Assembly (NCBI GenBank): GCA_003482405.1 | Contig: DMZB01000124.1 | Location: 1 to 17,279 of the forward strand | Length of the DNA: 17,279 nt | From: Lactobacillus sp. | Lineage (GTDB): Bacteria > Bacillota > Bacilli > Lactobacillales > Lactobacillaceae | Direction of reading: 5' to 3' | Shown: positions 14,039 to 17,279 of the stretch, piece by piece | How positions within the stretch are numbered: position 1 is the first letter of the stretch | How the letters are laid out: each line of letters begins with the position of its first letter | Position numbers and translations under genes: made by a program | The notes under the pieces: generated by a model | The model's database searches: none | The model's input: the letters and a program-made list of their open reading frames with translations, nothing else | Told to the model about the DNA's origin: nothing

Positions 14039-16030
14039 TTAAAATAATGAACCAATCTGGAAGATCAATAGCGCTAAACCATAGGCTAAAACGGTGCTTG
14101 AAACGAGCGAGTAGATGGCCCATTTGATGGAACCAGTTTCGGTTTTGATGGCACCTAATGTCGCAAAACATGGTGCGTAGATCAGGATGAAGACCAGCAG
14201 GCTGTATGCTGATAATGGCGTAAATAAAGTGCTGAAGGTAGCGACCAGGCTGGTTTGACCACTCAAATGAAATAGGACGATCATACTTGAGCTGATGACT
14301 TCTTTGGCTAACACGCCGGTCATTAACGCACTGATCGTTTGCCAACTGGTAATGCCTAGCGGTGCAAACACTGGTAACAGCCACCGACCAATAATGGCAG
14401 AAAAGCTAGCGTCAATATTTGTCATGTAACCGTGAGTTCCAAGGTTCGACAATAACCAAATCAGGACGGTACCGGCAAAAATGACGGTGCCGGTTTTTTT
14501 AACAAATCCTTTTCCTTTTTCCCAAGCGCCTTTGAGGACGAGGCCTAAGCGTGGGCGTTGATAAGTTGGCAGCTCTACAAGAAAGTTGCTTGCGCCTTTT
14601 AATTTGAAGATAAGTTGGTAGAATTTAGCCATTGCCAGTGCAATCACGATACCTAAGAAATAAAGCGACAGCACAATGACTGCTTGATGACGTCTAAAGA
14701 ATGCGGTGACAAACAGACTGTAGATAGGCAATCTTGCTGAACAGCTCATAAATGGCGAAATTAAGGTTGTCACAAGTCGTTCGCGTGGTTGTTCAATGGT
14801 TCGGGTTGCCATGATGCCAGTGACATTACAGCCAAAACCAATAATCAGTGGAATAAAAGCTTTACCGTTTAAGCCAATCAGTTGCATGAGCCGATCGGTG
14901 ACTAGCGCGGCACGGCTCATGTAGCCGGAATCTTCCAATACGGTGATACAGGCGAACAGGACGAAGATTTGAGGAATAAACGTTAACACGCCGCCGACCC
15001 CGGCAATAATTCCGTCAACGATCAGTGATCGTAGAAATGGCATTGCGCCAGCTGCAGTCAAGAGGTGGCTGGCCGTCGTGGAAACCGGTCCGGATAAGAA
15101 GGCGTTGAGTGCGTCGCTAAGCGGTGTCCCGATCCAATCAAACGACAGTTTAAACATGAGCCAGAAAATACCGATGAAAATGGGTAATCCCAAAATGGGA
15201 TGTGTCACCCAACGGTCAATTTTGGCGGTCATAGAATCTTCGGGATGCACGCCGATGGTCGTGGTTGCGTCGTCTAGCGTAGTTTCAATGAAGGCTAGCC
15301 GGACATGGAAAATTTGATCATCGTAATGTTCTGACATGAAGCGGTCGTGCCGACTCGTGAGTGCGTCCAGTTGTCTTTGCGTGGCATATTGAATAACCGC
15401 GTCATTATTACTCATGAATTGAATGGTCAGCCAGCGGGCAAAACTATGTGAGAGATGATTAGCCTTCACGAGTTCTGTTGTTATAGTTTTGATGTCCGCT
15501 TCAATGGCGTCGGCGTAGTGCAACCTTAATGGCGTTGTGGTCGCCATGGTAATGCTGTGGTCGGTAAGGCTGTTACGAATCTCGTCGATCCCGACTTTTT
15601 GTCTGGCAGTGGCAGTTTGCACGTGACAACCTAGTCGCTGTGATAACAAGCCGACATCGTAACTCACTCCTGAATTTACCAAATCATCCATCATGTTGAG
15701 CACGAGAATCAGTGGTTTACCAAGCTCCAAGAGTTCAACTGATAAGAGTAAGTTACGTTTGAGCTGACAGGCGTTGGTAATGTTTAAAATAACGTCCGTT
15801 TGCCCAGTCAAAAGGTAATTAACCGCAACAGATTCGTCTTTAGTGATGGGTGTTAGGGAGCAAATACCAGGTAAATCGACCACACTAATATTGGATTTAG
15901 GAATATTCCCTAAAGTTTGGTCAACGGTAACCCCTTCCCAGTTCCCAACATTGGCGTATTTCTTGGTCAAATTATTGAAAAACGTTGATTTGCCGGTATT
16001 GGGGTTGCCTAATAGTGCGACTGTAGTCAT
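14039..16030 (-). CDS. feoB: ferrous iron transporter FeoB
   Basis: The GTP-binding membrane permease for Fe2+ uptake. It has 663 residues, the usual length for Lactobacillales and shorter than the enterobacterial protein. The N-terminal G domain is complete: G1 GNPNTGKST (8-16), the switch region GNWEGVTVD, G3 DLPG (52-55), G4 NMMD (112-115), and G5 around TATARQKVG (139-147). A helical spacer follows to about 270, and then the membrane domain. That includes the signature GFGCNVTGIMATRTIEQPRE, with its conserved cysteine, and ISPFMSCSARLPIYSLF. The C-terminus has APCFATLGAIKTETGS, typical of the second gate domain. It begins four bases after the feoA stop, and its SD (GGGGG) lies in the end of feoA, so the two are likely coupled. 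Confidence 0.98.
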   Translation of the reverse strand: MTTVALLGNPNTGKSTFFNNLTKKYANVGNWEGVTVDQTLGNIPKSNISVVDLPGICSLTPITKDESVAVNYLLTGQTDVILNITNACQLKRNLLLSVELLELGKPLILVLNMMDDLVNSGVSYDVGLLSQRLGCHVQTATARQKVGIDEIRNSLTDHSITMATTTPLRLHYADAIEADIKTITTELVKANHLSHSFARWLTIQFMSNNDAVIQYATQRQLDALTSRHDRFMSEHYDDQIFHVRLAFIETTLDDATTTIGVHPEDSMTAKIDRWVTHPILGLPIFIGIFWLMFKLSFDWIGTPLSDALNAFLSGPVSTTASHLLTAAGAMPFLRSLIVDGIIAGVGGVLTFIPQIFVLFACITVLEDSGYMSRAALVTDRLMQLIGLNGKAFIPLIIGFGCNVTGIMATRTIEQPRERLVTTLISPFMSCSARLPIYSLFVTAFFRRHQAVIVLSLYFLGIVIALAMAKFYQLIFKLKGASNFLVELPTYQRPRLGLVLKGAWEKGKGFVKKTGTVIFAGTVLIWLLSNLGTHGYMTNIDASFSAIIGRWLLPVFAPLGITSWQTISALMTGVLAKEVISSSMIVLFHLSGQTSLVATFSTLFTPLSAYSLLVFILIYAPCFATLGAIKTETGSIKWAIYSLVSSTVLAYGLALLIFQIGSLF

Positions 16031-16034
16031 CGGT

Positions 16035-16259
16035 CTAACCCCCGATTAATGTTTGTAAGACGTTGTCGCGGACCCCGAGTTGTTGATGGTCAAATTCGAT
16101 GATAACTGGTCCGTGAAATGGGTAACGACGAACAATCGTAATCACACTGCCAGGTTCGATGCCGAGGCGATGTAACTGCATAAACGTGCGCTTTTCGAGG
16201 TGGTTCATGCACTGCACGGTCAACTGCTCGTTCGCTGTTAAATGGGCTTGTAATTCCAT
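16035..16259 (-). CDS. feoA: ferrous iron transport protein FeoA
   Basis: A 74-residue cytoplasmic SH3-like protein that assists FeoB. The typical core is seen: L-x-R-L-G-I-x-P-G-S (QLHRLGIEPGSVITIVRR), then GPVIIEFDHQQLGVRDNVLQTLIG, the strand pattern shared with the DtxR C-terminal domain. The ATG at 16259 has AAAGGA upstream at a rather long spacing of about 13 bases; GGGA nearer the start may also serve. It is the first gene of feoA-feoB-Cys-rich protein and is divergent from sufC. Palindromes between the two suggest iron-dependent control. Confidence 0.96.
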   Translation of the reverse strand: MELQAHLTANEQLTVQCMNHLEKRTFMQLHRLGIEPGSVITIVRRYPFHGPVIIEFDHQQLGVRDNVLQTLIGG

Positions 16260-16286
16260 AATCCCAAGACGTCCTTTCTTCGCTGA

Positions 16287-16305
16287 TGATACATAAAGAT
16301 TATCA
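16287..16305. promoter_or_regulatory. Fur-box-like inverted repeat upstream of feoA
   Basis: TGATA (16287-16291) and TATCA (16301-16305) are inverted with 9 bases between, giving a 19-bp site of Fur-box length. It overlaps GATAAT (16304-16299, minus strand), a possible feoA -10. The outer five bases of each arm match; the centre is poor, so this is a weak candidate. Confidence 0.25.
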
Positions 16306-16322
16306 CGAAAGGGTTTTCAAAC

Positions 16323-16344
16323 ATATTAGGGAGATGCCTAATAT
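16323..16344. promoter_or_regulatory. ATATTAGG-N6-CCTAATAT palindrome, probable metalloregulator operator
   Basis: Perfect 8-base arms around a 6-base spacer, sitting between feoA (minus) and sufC (plus). The TTAGG/CCTAA half-sites resemble those of DtxR/MntR-type metal-sensing repressors, although the spacing here is my observation, not a known consensus. Its place between an iron uptake operon and an Fe-S assembly operon makes an iron-responsive regulator likely. Confidence 0.55.
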
Positions 16345-16362
16345 ACCGACGGGAATATTCCA

Positions 16363-16372
16363 GATTATAATC
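16363..16372. promoter_or_regulatory. palindromic GATTATAATC, possible shared -10 for sufC and feoA
   Basis: This perfect 10-bp palindrome gives TATAAT on both strands (plus 16366-16371; minus 16369-16364). It could serve as the -10 for sufC and, symmetrically, for the feo operon. No good -35 is seen on either side, so use in both directions is uncertain. A GGAATATTCC palindrome lies just beside it at 16352-16361. Confidence 0.35.
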
Positions 16373-16439
16373 AATGCAGATGTTTGAGATTATGAATCAA
16401 AACACAAAACAATTAACCAACCAATGGAGGTCAAAGATA

Positions 16440-17234
16440 ATGTCAACGCTCGAAGTTAAAGATTTACATGTTGAAGTTCAGGATGGTGAAAGTGGGGATG
16501 TCAAAGAAATCCTAAAAGGAGTCAACCTCTCCATGAGCACCGGTGAGATTCATGCGATTATGGGTCCAAACGGAACTGGGAAGTCGACATTATCGGAGAC
16601 CATCATGGGACGGTCCGCCTATCACGTCACTCAAGGCGACATTTTATTGGATGGGACCAGTATTTTGGATATGCCAGTGGACGAAAGGGCACGTCGGGGA
16701 TTATTTCTAGCGATGCAATATCCCGCAGAAATCCAAGGTGTGACCAACGCCAAATTTTTGCGTGCGGCAATCAACGCCCGTCGCCCTGAAGATGATCAAA
16801 TTTCGGTCATGAGTTTTCTGAAGGAACTCGATAAAAACCTGTCCTTGTTAGATATGAATGAAGCCATGACGGAACGTTACCTGAATGAAGGTTTCTCTGG
16901 CGGTGAAAAGAAACGCAATGAAATTTTGCAGTTATTAATGATCAAACCGGCGTTTGCCTTACTTGATGAAATTGATTCAGGCTTGGATATTGATGCCTTA
17001 CAGGTTGTTTCTAAGGGTGTGAACTCGATGCGCGGCGACAACTTTGGTGCCTTGATTATTACGCATTACCAGCGGCTCTTGAATTACATCAAGCCAGATG
17101 TTGTCCACGTCATGATGGGTGGCCGCATCGTTAAGACTGGAAATGCTGACTTAGCCCTGAAACTTGAGGATGAGGGTTACGCCGGCTTACGTGATGAATT
17201 CGACCTAGACGTGGATTTGGTGGATGAAAATTAG
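16440..17234 (+). CDS. sufC: Fe-S cluster assembly ATPase SufC
   Basis: The ABC-type ATPase of the SufBCD scaffold that builds iron-sulfur clusters. It has 264 residues, slightly long for the family through the acidic C-terminal end. Walker A GPNGTGKST is at 42-50, the Q-loop at MQYP (92-95), the signature FSGGEKKR at 152-159, Walker B FALLDEID at 172-179, and the switch His at H209 (ITHYQRLL). LDEIDSGLDIDAL and the MGR after Walker A are SufC hallmarks. The start at 16440 has GGAGG nine bases upstream; the open frame reaches 16374 without an SD and would overlap the promoter. As usual in Firmicutes it is first in the cluster, so sufD, sufS, sufU and sufB are expected beyond the right edge but are not visible. 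The 45 bases after it hold no clear start. Confidence 0.98.
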   Translation: MSTLEVKDLHVEVQDGESGDVKEILKGVNLSMSTGEIHAIMGPNGTGKSTLSETIMGRSAYHVTQGDILLDGTSILDMPVDERARRGLFLAMQYPAEIQGVTNAKFLRAAINARRPEDDQISVMSFLKELDKNLSLLDMNEAMTERYLNEGFSGGEKKRNEILQLLMIKPAFALLDEIDSGLDIDALQVVSKGVNSMRGDNFGALIITHYQRLLNYIKPDVVHVMMGGRIVKTGNADLALKLEDEGYAGLRDEFDLDVDLVDEN

Positions 17235-17279
17235 GTGAGCGTGAGCAATCCCGGGTGAAGCCGAGCAATAAGAAGTAAG

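Noticed and set aside
16374..16439. Longer N-terminus for SufC
   Set aside because: The extra 22 residues do not look like SufC, have no SD before them, and overlap the promoter region. GGAGG precedes the ATG at 16440.
17235..17279. Start of sufD after sufC
   Set aside because: All candidate GTG frames in these 45 bases hit stop codons quickly, so the next gene must begin beyond the window.

Overview
The window looks like a low-to-mid GC Gram-positive chromosome of the Lactobacillaceae; genus and species cannot be fixed from the sequence. Reasons: strong GGAGG-type ribosome binding sites, GTG/TTG starts, a D-lactate dehydrogenase-type 2-hydroxyacid dehydrogenase, oleate hydratase, a feoA-feoB-Cys-rich small protein cluster, and a sufC gene starting a suf operon. 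No tRNA, rRNA, CRISPR array or complete mobile element is visible. The left edge may be the 5' end of an insertion sequence.

Layout. (1) 1-63, minus: the first 21 codons of a TTG-started gene, possibly an IS30-like transposase. Its start region is folded into a long hairpin. (2) 540-1823, minus: a glutamate/aspartate-type symporter with a 23-bp inverted repeat in its leader. (3) 1972-4658, minus: guanine deaminase followed by an NCS2 purine permease, a purine salvage operon with an inverted pair of PurBox-like sites over the promoter. (4) 4979-6751, minus: oleate hydratase, divergent from a TetR regulator at 6868-7395, with overlapping palindromes between them. (5) 7526-9742, minus: an aminotransferase and a D-2-hydroxyacid dehydrogenase, an apparent two-step route from amino acids via 2-oxo acids to D-2-hydroxy acids. 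(6) 10434-12961, plus: preT-preA, the NAD-dependent dihydropyrimidine dehydrogenase. A DUF1097-like membrane protein follows at 13169-13726. (7) 13837-16259, minus: feoA-feoB and a FeoB-associated Cys-rich peptide. (8) 16440-17234, plus: sufC, divergent from feoA across a region with metal-regulator-like palindromes.

The main candidate for something undescribed is the roughly 260-nt leader of the aminotransferase operon (about 9743-10004, minus). It has a sigma-A-like promoter, an 8-codon leader ORF with a Shine-Dalgarno sequence, a closed multi-helix fold, a strong intrinsic terminator, and an alternative pairing that would break both the closing helix and the terminator. I do not recognise it as a known riboswitch or T-box. 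It could be a new riboswitch or a ribosome-mediated attenuator.

Most of the remainder is ordinary metabolism: purine and pyrimidine handling, ferrous iron uptake beside Fe-S assembly, and fatty acid hydration. Several gene starts were moved inward from the longest open frame because a good ribosome binding site sits before an internal start codon. These choices are stated gene by gene.
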